This document shows positions 48,976 to 60,882 of a stretch of DNA of 64,000 nt, in pieces. Origin of the DNA: Tubiluchus corallicola. Taxonomy: Eukaryota; Priapulida; Priapulimorpha; Priapulimorphida; Tubiluchidae. Below the pieces are notes generated by a model, which saw nothing but the letters and a program-made list of their open reading frames with translations, was not told the origin of the DNA and searched no databases. The stretch lies in contig JAQGDQ010000197.1 in the NCBI GenBank assembly GCA_030141605.1, positions 343,673 through 407,672 on the forward strand. Direction: 5' to 3'. The first letter of the stretch is position 1; every line of letters begins with the position of its first letter. A program made the position numbers and the translations under genes.

Positions 48976-49996
48976 AAAATAACAATTTCAGAAAGGGTGA
49001 GTGAAAGAGAGGGGGAGCAGAAAGACAGAGAGAGAAAGAAGAACGGAAGAACCGCAGAACGAAAAACGAACCTTACGTAGATGTACAAAACACATGATAC
49101 GATACAGTAACTATGTAAATACAGCTGGTTGTTGCTTAATACCTTACTGAAAAACTCGTCCTAGGCTCACTGTACAGTAACGAAGCGTACGAAACTAGAC
49201 ACAATATTCTGTATACAAATTCTGCAAAGAACTGAACGAGTGGGCAACGACGTCAAGTTTTTGTTTGTTTGAAATGGACTGTCGGAAGCCAAGAGACCCC
49301 GTATAAAAGCAGCGAGCACACCATTACAAAGCATTTTTATTGAGCGTTCCATTGTGTGAAACACGTGAAGTTTGTGGCGTAGGCCTATTTACGAACATTA
49401 GCAAAACATTGGTAGCCACGATCAGATAATTTTTGTTTATAACAGTGAATACTTTTGAATGTTACCAACATCTGAGTAAACTTGTGCAACTTGAGTAAAC
49501 GTGAGTACACTTTATATTTATTACTTACTATGAAGAAAATTATTTTAGTACTCGCGTAACATCGCGGACAATAGCGGTTAATTTCGATAATCATTTTCGG
49601 GTTACTGAGTTTAAAAGTCAGAAAAAAATCTTATGCCATTGTTATCTTTAGATATCGACAGGAAGCACTTCAGTTCATATAGTATTGGTAATGCACACGG
49701 CTGTGCAAAAATGACTAAATTTTCGCCATGTTTGCAAGCTACTGTTACTGTATGATTTTGTTATATGCAAGCCAGTCATCTACGATTGGTGATTTTTTTC
49801 GATTTTTTGCTTTGAAGCCTTCATATAATTTTTAAAAATTTAGTTTTCTCAGCACTATTACAATTTTGCAGCTGTTAATTTTTCAGCTAGTTTTTTTTCG
49901 CCAGAATTACGATTATTTTTAGGTAGAGATTTGAAGCCCTGGCGCAAACACCTACAAGTTAAAACATGATGCGGTAGTTTAATAGTGCCGCTGTAC
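48976..49996. other. Unassigned
   Basis: A purine-rich patch (GAGAGGGGGAGCAGAAAGACAGAGAGAG split near 49,005-49,035) is present. No gene recognised. Confidence 0.4.
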
Positions 49997-51236
49997 TGCA
50001 AGTTAACTGTTTTCTTTGCCAAGTGACTAAACATTCGCATTACATCAGTTGGCACAAAATACGTGCCAAAGTTTAGAATATATGCCGACGATATTATAAG
50101 AAGAAAAAAAACAAAATCATTTGAAAATTATCACACTGATGTTGCATACGGAGTTTTACATCAGCAATTCAAAAAGTAAATCGAGACCGCCCGATATGCT
50201 TAACTATGCTTGATTACTGCTTTAAATTTAGGAAGCTCTTAATAGTTAGATAACATTTTCCCTTTAAAACTTGGGCAGATGCTTCATTTTGTCTCATGTC
50301 TTCGATCATTAACTATTTTTACTGTGCAGCTAATGCATTTTAATAAAACAAAATTAAACTTCAGATTCAAACTGCCAATTTGAAATAATTATATGGGATA
50401 TGTATGCCAGTAATTTATAGGCCTATGTATCCATTTTGAAGAGGTTGCGCACTCGCGCTCATCGAGTTGTAGAGACAGTTTCCACAAATGCATCAGAACT
50501 GGAAAAGAAATCTATACAAATCTCGCTGTTGTGACAAAACATTAGCCAAAATTTTGCCAAAGAAGAAGAAAGAAGAAATAAATACTGTATCAAAATTAAA
50601 TCTGTAATTTGTAATGACATATTATTTTGTGCACTTGGTAAGAATCATCATATATGTCAACCATATTAATCATAATTTATTTATGTAATTTTTCTCATGT
50701 TTTTATTATTTGGGCTTCGCTTCTACCTAATCAAATTAAGCAGTAAATGTAATAATTAAAATGTTTGCATAATTTTAGCATAGGGACGGGACAGGCCTAA
50801 CACACCGCCATAATAATACGCCGGTTAAGAAGGGAGTAAGCAATATAGAACGAAGTTAAATAATTCGACTTTAAACTTGAAATTATTTTCTGTGGTTGAT
50901 TCTCTGTTAAAACTTTACACCGCATTTTGTATTGAATTGTTCTGTTTTATATAATAATCAATTGTTTCTTTTCCAACTTTATTAACTTTATTTATCATTG
51001 CATTTTAGCTCCTTAACGTCGTTATTGAATACATGGATGAGGGAGTTCTGGTAACGAAAAATTTATGTATCATACTAAACCACAAATAAAAATCGTATGA
51101 CTGTATTCCATCGCCATAATAAATTACGAAGAATATCAGTTCTTTATCATTCTGTTGGAAACTCATTTACAGAAAATACCCTGTTCAAATTGTGCAATTT
51201 ATCAATGAATCTTATTTATTTAATTTTTGCTTTTAG

Positions 51237-51329
51237 GCGCCATTCCAGTTTTCCAGTGGACGGTCATCAAATTCCTGCCCTTGTATAGATAAAACGGGAA
51301 AAAAGGAGAACGAAAATAGCAGATCCTGA
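51237..51329 (+). CDS. Possible short terminal exon (unit 1)
   Basis: After TTTTTGCTTTTAG a phase-0 frame gives APFQFSSGRSSNSCPCIDKT then GKKENENSRS and TGA. A second frame (AIPVFQWTVIKFLPLYR-stop) is also open, so the coding frame is undecided. Duplicated at 56,212. Confidence 0.2.
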   Translation, partial: APFQFSSGRSSNSCPCIDKTGKKENENSRS

Positions 51330-51578
51330 TATTTCAAGGAAACGTGTTCGGTTGCCATTGTCCAATAAACGAATGATACATCAAATATGAGTTTATGTAC
51401 AAAAGTCTGGTTTATATTTGACTAAATACACAAATCTTAATTTTTCTCGTAAAGAATGTTCATTTACATTAAACTTTTGATTTATTTTCTCTGCTTCGAG
51501 GTTGAAGTATGCTAGGTAGTTTAGCTGAAGAGTTTTTAAACACGTTTGCATATTAACACAAACGTTTCTTTCCAGTAG

Positions 51579-51743
51579 AAGATGCGGCAAATGCACAGTT
51601 ACGGTCGTAGATGGGAAGCAGGTCCTAAGAGGCTGCATCGGGCGCAGAAACAGGATTCAAGGGCGACGTCGGCACTACAAGAGGTAAAACTGCCTGTGGG
51701 ATCAGGAGAATCCGATACCAGCTTCACAACCTTGAGTGACGAG
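51579..51743 (+). CDS. Candidate exon c (unit 1), unknown protein
   Basis: A G+C-richer island with acceptor TTTCCAGTAG (a NAGNAG pair) and a perfect donor GACGAG|GTAAGT. Using the second AG the frame is open for 55 codons: KMRQMHSYGRRWEAGPKRLH, RAQKQDSRATSALQ and GSGESDTSFTTLSDE. It leaves phase 0 and can join the island at 52,888. Using the first AG puts TAG in frame. Phase 0 would fit a splice from TRPC exon 11, not exon 12. The ATG at 51,582 could also start a small separate protein. Confidence 0.3.
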
Positions 51744-52887
51744 GTAAGTGAGACATTAGAGATGCCGTGGCATCCCTTATCATACGTGATGATAATTATT
51801 AACTTTCTGATGTCTTCACGCTGAGAAAATGTCCGGGGTATCTCTAGATTTGTAGTGGTTCAATTATAAGTTAGGGCCCTTTCACATTATTTTTGAAACA
51901 AATGTAGGATCATATATGAGAATATTTAGCAGTTTTCCAATAATGGAGAAATGCGCTGTGCCATCATTATGAACGGCCATGAAAAATACAAGTTTATAAT
52001 ATTACGTGAATAAAGTTATGCTTACTTTAGTGATTCTGACAATACCTTCTGACAAGTGCTAGATGTTTTAGGTAAATATATGCAGCGTACAGCAACAGAT
52101 TTTCAATGTTCATTATGAGAATTCCATAAACCAACATTGCATGAATTTTTGTAATTTTTAATAGTAATCAGATTTTTGCGATCTTTTCTTTTATTATTAA
52201 TAATTCAGTTATATAAATTATGCTTCTTAAATAACTGCACATCTGTATTTTTGACATTAATTCGTTTCTAAAATTCGTTTAAAGTCTTTGCAATGCATAC
52301 TAGTGTGATGAGTGATGACTCATACTTGTATAACAGTAATGTACTAAACCCCCATTGACCCAAGAAGTGAGTCTATTAAGTAGCGCCTACTGTATTATCA
52401 ATTTTTATTGTTATCAATATGGTACTATTTTCTCTTTTTTATCATTACTCCTAATAAAAAATGAGTGTTTAGCAAATAGACAAAAAGATATTAAATATTT
52501 CAGGCATTGTTATGCTTCATTTTATCTCCCTTTTCACTTCATTAATACATCATTTTTTGTCTCATCACATTGTTTTTTCAGTTATTTGTCTTCAGTAGTT
52601 TTTTGTCTAACACAGCCAAACGCGCTGACATTGTCTTTTGAAAACTAATTTAACTTTAATATGTGCAGAAAACATCTTGCTATTGGCTGTAACGGTGGTT
52701 GTCCTGTTGTAGCTAAATGTTCTATAACAACTGTCGCATATTGTAGTTACGTAGTGTTTTGCTAATCATTTTGCAAGGTATTTCGAAACTCTCAAATGCT
52801 TACAAAGAGATTAATTGTTTTATTTGTGTTAGCAATTTGGTCACCATTTATTTTCTATTAATGTTCAACCTTGATAATTATTTTTAG

Positions 52888-52953
52888 ATTCAAATCAATG
52901 TTGATTACACAAGGCAGCAGAGCAGCAACGACAAAAAGAAGATAACAGTATAG
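52888..52953 (+). CDS. Candidate terminal exon d (unit 1)
   Basis: After AATTATTTTTAG the phase-0 frame reads IQINVDYTRQQSSNDKKKIT-V and TAG. Joined to island c it gives ...TTLSDE-IQINVD..., with a C-terminus I-T-V that fits a class II PDZ ligand. The join is in frame in both duplication units, the main argument for it. The island alone is too short to be convincing. Confidence 0.28.
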   Translation: MQINVDYTRQQSSNDKKKITV

Positions 52954-53580
52954 CCGTTCATTCACAAGCAATCTTATGACAGATACTGCGGGTATTCCAG
53001 AATCGTGGCAGTAGCAAAGCTTCTTCCGCCTTGGAACAAGGGCAGTTCTTTCCAAACAGTCTTAAGGTCATGTATATATTGTTGATTTCCTATTCAAATA
53101 GAGAATCCAAGTCCAAAACGGAAATTAAGAACCATGAATTAAAAATTAGCATGAAAGGTATTGGTACTTGACCAATTAAATTGAATTTCAATACTTTTAA
53201 TCGAAATTTAATACAAGTTAGCACTAATACGAAAATTTCTTGTTAAAACTGAAGTGTCTATTTTTTGCTATTTGATTTCAATTCTGCCTTAAATATACAA
53301 ATGTAAACTTTCTAAACGGATTCAATGTACGAATCAGACGTACAAACAACATGAAGTCTGTCACTGAAGTCACTTTCCTACTTAAGAAGTTAGATCACAA
53401 ACTATGAAAAAGGGAGCCTACTGAGAACAGGGTGGTCAGGTTTGTTACAAGGCAGGATCCGCATTGTTGAGGGTGTAAGGTGCCAGACAAAAGTTCTGTC
53501 CTCGGTAGGTTGAGTGTTGAAGGTCAACATTTTTACTGCATTCATTCTGCAACGTCGAACTTTTGGGTAAAGTTTTGATC

Positions 53581-53730
53581 ACACTCATTCATTCACTTCA
53601 CTCACTCACTCACTCATTCATTCACTCGCCCAATCACTCATCCTCTCACTCACTCACTCAGTCACTCACCCACTCACTCGCTTGCTCACTTATTCACTCA
53701 CTTGCTTGCTCAACTTATTCACTCACTCCT
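53581..53730. repeat. (ACTC/ATTC)n tandem repeat
   Basis: Imperfect tetranucleotide array (CACTCACTCATTC). The frame through it encodes only Ser/His repeats. The shorter counterpart is at 58,511-58,594. Confidence 0.95.
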
Positions 53731-55579
53731 CTAAAATTTATTAGGTTGATGTACACTTTAATCATGTAAATTTAACTATTAGGAGCTTTTTTGCAATAGC
53801 TTTTTTGTCACAACGAATCTCTGACTTGCAGAAATTTTGTAGCCCGAGGGAACATGATGAATATGAATAGAACAATAATACAGCTGTAAGGAGCTTAGCT
53901 TAGCACAAAATAATTTTATGAATATCCATATGTACATACGTGGAACTTTTACATCCTGTAATTCACAGCCTAAAGTTCTCTCGGTGAGCAAAGTGCTTTG
54001 CAATTTTAGTAAAACTATTCGTGTTTGTCTTTCCAATTATTTGCTGGTCACTGCAATAATTGTAAACAAGTTTAACTTCCGCTATCAACTACTGCATAGA
54101 TCAAAGAGTTGATTCTTTACTTTAAATTTCATTATTATTTTTTATAGTCACACTTGCTTCATTTTCAAGCTGCTGCCTGCTTTTAGTTGTGCTCTTAGTA
54201 CCATAATTAAGTAATAATTAGTGTCACTAGACAACAATATTACGTTAGGTAATTGTTACAAAGCATAAGTAAGGCTTATAGTTGGTAGAAGAGGGTAAAT
54301 TTAGAAAAGTGGAGCTCCTTCAGTCATGAACGTGTTTTTCTCAGTTTGGTAACATCTTTTTGACACCAAATTTCATTGCCATTTTACCCGAAGGTTTAAA
54401 AAGCACCCTAATGTAATTTACCCTCACCCTCACATAATACACTAACATTAAAATTGATTAATAATTAGTAAAGTTAATCTCTAAATTTTACAAAATCAGC
54501 AGTGCGCGCGAAGTTTGGTTACCCTTAATACAAAATGAACAGGTATATTTTGTAAAATTTTGACTTAGTTAGTTACTTAATTGTTTTAATTAATTTTAAG
54601 TAAGAAGTAGATTTATAGCTACTAACTCCTCTAGATTACTAGAAATGGCATTGAAGGCAGCTTGAGTTATGAAGTATTTAGTGATCAAAAGTTTTCAAGT
54701 ATCACTCATATAATTTTTTAAATGGCCTTTGCTTTTTATGCTAATGCAAGTTAACTGTTTTCTTTGCCAAGTGACTAAACATTCGCATTACATCAGTTGG
54801 CACAAAATATGTGCCAAAGTTTAGAATATATGCAGACGATATTATAAGAAGGAAAAAACAAAATCGTTTGAAAATTACCTCACTGATGTTGCATACGGAG
54901 TTTTACATCAGCAATTCAAAAAAGTAAATCGAGACCGCCCGATATGCTTAACTACGCTTAAGTATGCTTAATTACTGCTTTAAATTTAGGAAGCTCTTAA
55001 TAGTTAAATAACATTTTCCCTTTAAAACTTGGGCAGATGCTTCATTTTGTCTCATGTCTTCGATCATTAACTATTTTTACTGTGCAGCTAATGCATTTTA
55101 ATAAAACAAAATTAAACTTCAGATTCAAACTGTCAATTTGTAATATAATTTGGCATATTTGAAATAATTATATGGGATACGTATGCCAGTAATTTATAGG
55201 CCTATGTATCCATTTTGAAGAGGTCGCGCTCATCGAGTTGTAGAGACAGTTTCCACAAATGCATCAGAACTGGAAAAAAATCTGTTCAAATCTCGCTGTT
55301 GCGACAAAACATTAGCCAAAATTTTGCCAAAGAAGAAGAAAGAAGAAATAAATACTGTATCAAAATTAAATCTGTAATTTGTAATGACATATTATTTTGT
55401 GCACTTGGTAAGAATCATCATATTTATATGTCAACAATATTAATCATAATTTATTTATGTAATTTTTCTCATGTTTTTATTATCTGGGCTTCGCTTCTAC
55501 CTAATCAAATTAAGCAGTAAATGTAATAATTAAAATGTTTGCATAATTTTAGCATAGGGACGGGACGGGCCTAACACAC

Positions 55580-55790
55580 TGAAGATTCTCATAATCTCTT
55601 TCCAGACTCGTACCACCTTTTTGAAAACTCTATCGCTCATAGCTACAGCCTTTTTTGTTATTTTTCCGTGCTCTATTCCCATGGACAGCACAGCTTTAGA
55701 CTACAAGTGCATATCATATGAATTAGGCTTTATATATTGTCACAACTTGGATCAGAATTAAGATGTCTGTTTGTTAATGGCAAGATTAAA
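55580..55790 (+). other. Block present only in duplication unit 2
   Basis: After CTCTTTCCAG a frame is open for about 51 codons (TRTTFLKTLSLIATAFFVIF, PCSIPMDSTALDYKC, then stop) with a hydrophobic stretch. Unit 1 has about 10 unrelated bases here, so either the block was inserted into unit 2 or deleted from unit 1. No family recognised. Confidence 0.5.
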
Positions 55791-56211
55791 TACGCCGATT
55801 AAGAAGGGAGTAAGCAATATAGAACGAAGTTAAATAATTCGACTTTAAACTTGAAATTATTTTCTGTGGTTGATTCTCTGTTAAAACTTTACACCGCATT
55901 TTGTATTGAATTGTTCTGTTTTATATAATAATCATTTGTTTCTTTTCCAACTTTATTAACTTTATTTATCATTGCATTTTTAGCTCCTTAACGTCGTTAT
56001 TGAATACATGGATGAGGGGGTTCTGGTAACGAAAAATTTATGTATCATACTAAACCACAAATAAAAATCGTGTGACTGTATTCCATCCCCATAATAAATT
56101 ATGAAGAATATCAGTTCTTTATCATTCTGTTGGAAACTCATTTACAGAAAATACTCTGTTCAAATTGTGCAATTTATCAATGAATCTTATTTATTTAATT
56201 TTTGCTTTTAG

Positions 56212-56304
56212 GCGCCATTCCAGTTTTGCAGTGGACGGTCATCAAATTCCTGCCCTTGTATAGATAAAACGGGAAAAAAGGAGAACGAAAATAGCAGATC
56301 CTGA
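56212..56304 (+). CDS. Possible short terminal exon (unit 2)
   Basis: Counterpart of 51,237-51,329, with one base change turning Ser into Cys (APFQFCSGRSS...). Acceptor and stop are kept; the frame is undecided as in unit 1. Confidence 0.2.
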   Translation, partial: APFQFCSGRSSNSCPCIDKTGKKENENSRS

Positions 56305-56552
56305 TATTCCAAGGAAACGTGTTCGGTTGCCATTGTCCAATAAACGAATGATACATCAAATATGAGTTTATGTACAAAAGTCTAGTTTATATTTAACTAA
56401 ATACACAAATCTTAATTTTTCTTGTATAGAATGTTCATTTACATTAAACTTTTGATTTATTTTCTCTGCCTCGAGGTTGAAGTATGTTAGGTAGTTTAGC
56501 TGAAGAGTTTTTAAACACGTTTGCATATTAACACAAACGTTTTTTCCAGTAG

Positions 56553-56717
56553 AAGATGCGGCAAATGCACAGTTACGGTCGCAGATGGGAAGCAGGTCCC
56601 AGGAGGCTGCATCGGGCGTGCAAACAGGATTCACTGGCGACATCAACATTACAAGAGGTAAAACTGCTTGTGGGAGCAGGAGAACCCGATACCAGCTTCA
56701 CAACCTTGAGTGACGAG
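56553..56717 (+). CDS. Candidate exon c' (unit 2)
   Basis: Counterpart of island c with the same CAGTAG acceptor pair and the donor GACGAG|GTGAGA. The 55-codon frame is still open (KMRQMHSYGRRWEAGPRRLH, RACKQDSLATSTLQ, GAGEPDTSFTTLSDE). In unit 2 a second frame (EDAANAQLRSQMGSRSQEAA...) is open too and would fit TRPC exon 12 phase; in unit 1 that frame has two stops. Changes between the copies fall about equally on all codon positions, so there is no clear sign of selection. Confidence 0.28.
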
Positions 56718-57812
56718 GTGAGACATTAGAGATGCCGTGGCATCCCTTATCATACGTCATGATAATTATTAACTTTCTGGTGTCTTCACGCTGAGAAAAT
56801 GTCCCAGGTATCTCTAGATTTGTAGTGGTTCAATTATAAGTTAGGGCCCTTTATTTTTGAAACAAACGTAGGATCATGTATGAGAATATTTGGCAGTTTT
56901 CCACTAATGGAGAAATGGCCATGAAAAATACAAGTTTATAATCTTAATATTACGTGAATAAAGTTTTGCTTGCTTTAGTGATTCTGACAAGCAAGCACTA
57001 GGTGACTAGATGTTTTAGGTGAATATGTGCAGCATACAGCAACAGATTTTCAATGTTTAATATGAGAATTTCATAAACCAACATTGCTTGAATTTTTGTA
57101 ATTTTTAATGGTAATCAGATTTTTGCTATTTTTTCTTTTATTAATAATTCACTTATATAAATTATGCTTCTTAAATAACTGCACAACGATATTTTTGATT
57201 CGTTTAAAGTCTTTGCAATGCATACTAGTGTGATGAGTGATGACTCATACTTGTATAACAGTAATGTACTAAACCCCCATTGACCCAAGAAGTGAGTCTA
57301 TTAAGCAGCGCCTACTGTATTATCAATTTTTATTGCTATCAATATGGTACTATTTTCTCTTTTTTATCATTACTCCTAATAAAAAATTAGTGTTTAGCAA
57401 ATAGTCAAAAAGATATTAAATATTTCAGGCATTGTTATGCTTCATTTTATCTCCCTTTTCACTTCATTAATACAACATTTTTTGTCTCATCACATTGTTT
57501 TTTCAGTTATTTGTCTTCAGTAGTTTTTTGTCTAACACAGCCAAACGCGCTGACATTGTCTTTTGAAAACTAATTTAACTTTAATATGTGCAGAAAACAT
57601 CTTGCTATTGGCTGTAACGGTGGTTGTCGTGTTGTAGCTAAATGTTCTATAACAGCTGTCGCATATTGTAGTTACGTAGTGTTTTGCTAATCATTTTGCA
57701 AGGTATTTCGAAACTCTCAAATGCTTACAAAGAGATTAATTGTTTTATTTGTGTTAGCAATTTGGTCACCACTTATTTTCTATTAATGTTCAACCTTGAT
57801 AATTATTTTTAG

Positions 57813-57878
57813 ATTCAAATCAATGTTGATGACACAAGGCAGCAGAACAGCAACGACAAAAAGAAGATAACAGTATAG
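57813..57878 (+). CDS. Candidate terminal exon d' (unit 2)
   Basis: Counterpart of d: IQINVDDTRQQNSNDKKKIT-V and TAG, with two amino-acid changes and the C-terminal I-T-V kept. Confidence 0.25.
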   Translation: MQINVDDTRQQNSNDKKKITV

Positions 57879-58510
57879 CCGTTCATTCACAAGCAATCTT
57901 ATGACAGATACTGCGGGTATTCCAGAATCGTGGCAGTAGCAAAGCTTCTTCCGCCTTGGAACAAGGGCAGTTCTTTCCAAACAGTCTTAAGGTCATGTAT
58001 ATATTGTTGATTTCCTATTCAAATAGAGAATCCAAGTCCAAAACGGAAATTAAGAACCATGAATTAAAAATTAGCATGAAAGGTATTGGTACTTGAGCAA
58101 TTAAATTGAATTTCAATACTTTTAATCGAAACTTAATACAAGTTAGCACTAATACGAAAGTTTCTTGTTAAAATTCAAGTGTCTATTTTTTTGCTATTTC
58201 ATTTCAACTCGGCCTTAAATATACAAATGTAAACAACTTTCTAAACGGATTCAATGTACGAATCAGACGTACAAACAACATGAAGTCTGTCACTGAAGTT
58301 ACTTTCTTACTTAAGAAGTTAGATCACAAACTATGAAAAAGGGGAGCCTACTGAAAACAGGGTGGTCAGGTTTGTTACAAGGCAGGATCCGCATTGTTGA
58401 GGGTGTAAGGTGCCAGACAAAAGTTCTGTCCTCGGTAGGTTGAGTGTTGAAGGTCAACATTTTTACTGCATTCATTCTGCAACGTCGAACTTTTGGGTAA
58501 AGTTTTGATC

Positions 58511-58594
58511 ACACTCATTCTCTCATTCATTCACTCACTCACTCACTCGCTTGCTCACTTATTCACTCGCTTGCTCAACTTATTCACTCACTCC
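58511..58594. repeat. (ACTC)n tandem repeat, unit 2
   Basis: Shorter version of the unit 1 array at 53,581-53,730; the array length changed after the duplication. Confidence 0.95.
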
Positions 58595-59861
58595 TCTAAA
58601 ATTTATTAGGTTGAAATTTAATCATGTACACTTTAATCATGTAAATTTAACTATTAGGAGCTTTTTTGCAATAGCTTTTTTGTCACAACGAATCTCTGAC
58701 TTGCAGAAATTTTGTAGCCCGAGGGAACATGATGAATATGAATAGAACAATAATACAGCTGTAAGGAGCTTAGCTTAGCGCAAAATAATTTTATGAATAT
58801 CCATATGTACATACGTGGAACTTTTACATCCTGTAATTTGCAGCCTAAAGTTCTCTCGGTGAGCAAAGTGCTTTACGATTTTAGTGAAACTATTCGTGTT
58901 CGTCTTTCCAATTATTTGTTGGTCACTGCAATTATTGTAAACAAGTTTAACTTCTATCAAATACTGCATAGATCAAAGAGCTGAGTCTTTATTTTAAATT
59001 TCGTTATTATTTTTTATAGTCACACTTGCTTCATTTTCAAGCTGCTGCCTGCTTTTAGTTGTGCTCTTAGTACCATAATTAAGTAATAATTAGTGTCACT
59101 AGACAACAATATTACGTTAGGTAATTGTTACAAAGCATAAGTAAGGCTTATAGTTGGTAGAAGAGGGTAAATTTAGAAAAGTGGAGCTTCTTCAGTCATG
59201 AACGTGTTTTTCTCATTTTTGACACCAAATTTCATTGCCATTTTACCCGAAGGTTTAAAAAGCACCCTAATGTAATTTACCCTCACCCTCACATAATATA
59301 CTAACTTTAAAATTAATTAATAATTATTTAAGTTAATCTCAAAATTTTACAAAATCAGCAGTGCGCGCGAAGTTTGGTTACCCGTAATACAAAATGAACA
59401 AGTACATTTTGTAAAATTTTGGCTTAATTAGTATATAGTTAATTGTTTTAATTAGTTTTAAGTAAGAAGTAGATTTATAGCTACTAAATCCTCTATATTA
59501 CTAGAAATGGCATTGAAGGCAGCTTGAGTTATGAAGTATTTAGTGATCAAAAGTTTTCAAGTATCACTCATATAATTTTATAAATGGCCTTCGTTTTTTA
59601 TGATAATTTCTTATTATGTTTGCACCTCTTAATAAGACCTTTACGTTTGGAAGTTAAATTTTACCCTTTTCAGCAGTTTCGTGAATTGTAATTAAGAAAT
59701 GTTGCGTATAAAGTTATGGGGTGTTCCGTTTAGCATTTTAAAGAGACATTTTTGTATAGGAATAGCTGAACTTATACTAAATTGTACTCCATAATAACTG
59801 TAGTTAAAAATAGCAAAATTCATTTTCAATCGGACATTTCTTAGCTATATTATTTTCCTTA

Positions 59862-59900
59862 ATGGTGGTTATATTTCTATTATTGTGCTTCACTGGACAG
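59862..59900 (+). CDS. Possible first exon with a signal-like peptide
   Basis: ATG followed by 12 codons gives MVVIFLLLCFTGQ and ends GGACAG|GTAAGC, a good donor in phase 0. It could join in frame to the island at 60,883 (also phase 0), giving a 57-residue secreted-type product. The hydrophobic core is short, no basic n-region is present and the start context is not strong, so chance is a real alternative. Confidence 0.15.
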
Positions 59901-60628
59901 GTAAGCAACTAGTACTTTCTTCAAAAGTTTTTAGACAAAGGTCCAACTTAACTTAACGACTCCGGTTAAGCCGTTTCGTTTCTTAGGAAGCAGCTACGTC
60001 ACTGAGCAAAAACTTGTATATTTGTTTTGTGGTAGTTATTGAAAAATGTGAGGTTCAGCGGTACATTTAACAGTTCAACAGTTCTTTTTCCTTGTCAATG
60101 CTAAATATGATGTAGCGATAACGGGTCTAGCAGTTTGCCTCACTAGCACGCGGAGTATTTTAGACTAATGGAGCAGTACCCAGTACCAATTCTGATATAA
60201 TTGTAGCTTTGTTTTATAAATAGTTCTTGCAGTTAGGCTTATAATTTACAGTTTTTGCTTACAGTGTTCAGTGTTAGTTCTTGATTACACGTATTAAGTT
60301 TTGTAGTGATTTACTAGTAGCACTATGCCTTATATCTTCCACTTTGAAAAATTATGGGTCCCATGGTAGGCTTATTACTATCAACATTGCTTTTCCCTTG
60401 GTTTATGCTAAACATGATCGTAACGGTAGCGTTTCACTGCAAAAATATTAGCAAACAATGAATTTGTCACTTCAGTTTCATGGTAGTAGACATAGTAGTT
60501 GGCAAGCGGACGTATTTGGTATTATTGGAGCCTGTTTACCAATAAGACTTATAATACCGTATATTTAAATCACGCTGAGATAAACAGATGTGATTAAGAA
60601 ACCTCGAACACGTGCTCTGTGATAGGGA

Positions 60629-60862
60629 AATGTGCACGTATAAAAATATCGTCAAACTTTTGTTTTAGTTTGCTTTATCAGGAACTAATTCTGTACTTCT
60701 TTTATGTGGCAACCTGGTATTGATTTGTGTTAGGGAAACTAGAAGAAATGTGCACGTATAAAAAATATTGTCAAACTGTATAGAGAGGAGCTTTTGTTTT
60801 AGTTTGTTTCATCAAGAACCAATTCTGTGCTTTTTTTATGTTGGCAACCTGGTATTGATTTG
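60629..60862 (+). repeat. Local tandem duplication (about 110 bp x 2)
   Basis: AAATGTGCACGTATAAAAA through AACCTGGTATTGATTTG occurs at 60,629-60,728 and again at 60,746-60,862 with small changes, immediately before the exon-like island. Confidence 0.85.
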
Positions 60863-60882
60863 AGCTTTTTTCAATTGAACAG

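Larger units (their letters stand above)
49997..54744 (+). repeat. Tandem segmental duplication, unit 1
   Basis: Direct repeat of 4,748 bp starting at TGCAAGTTAACTG, co-linear with unit 2 from end to end with scattered base changes and small indels. Both units hold the same exon-like islands and an ACTC-type tandem repeat; unit 1 has the longer ACTC array. Unit 1 lacks the roughly 211-bp block that unit 2 has after CCTAACACAC. The TGCAAGTTAACTG at the left edge recurs exactly at the unit 1/unit 2 junction. Confidence 0.95.
54745..59606 (+). repeat. Tandem segmental duplication, unit 2
   Basis: 4,862-bp direct copy of unit 1, ending where ATGGCCTTCGTTTTTTATGATAA stops matching. It has an extra block at about 55,580-55,790 and small deletions elsewhere; for example the donor of exon c changes from GTAAGTGAG to GTGAG. 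Confidence 0.95.
59607..60882. other. Spacer downstream of the duplication
   Basis: Contains a possible signal-peptide-like mini-exon at 59,862-59,900 and a local tandem duplication of about 110 bp at 60,629-60,862. No other feature. Confidence 0.4.

Noticed and set aside
51393-51638. Minus-strand frame conserved between duplication units (also 56,368-56,649)
   Set aside because: Conservation follows from recent duplication; the amino-acid sequence resembles nothing known.
52858-53055. Minus-strand frame MERTALVPRRKK... present in both units (also 57,783-57,980)
   Set aside because: Again explained by duplication; no acceptor or donor support on that strand.
53832-53870. Mini-exon KFCSPREHDEYE-stop after TTGCAG (also in unit 2), similar in its first residues to TRPC exon 12
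   Set aside because: Only 12 codons; such acceptor-plus-short-frame combinations are expected often by chance.
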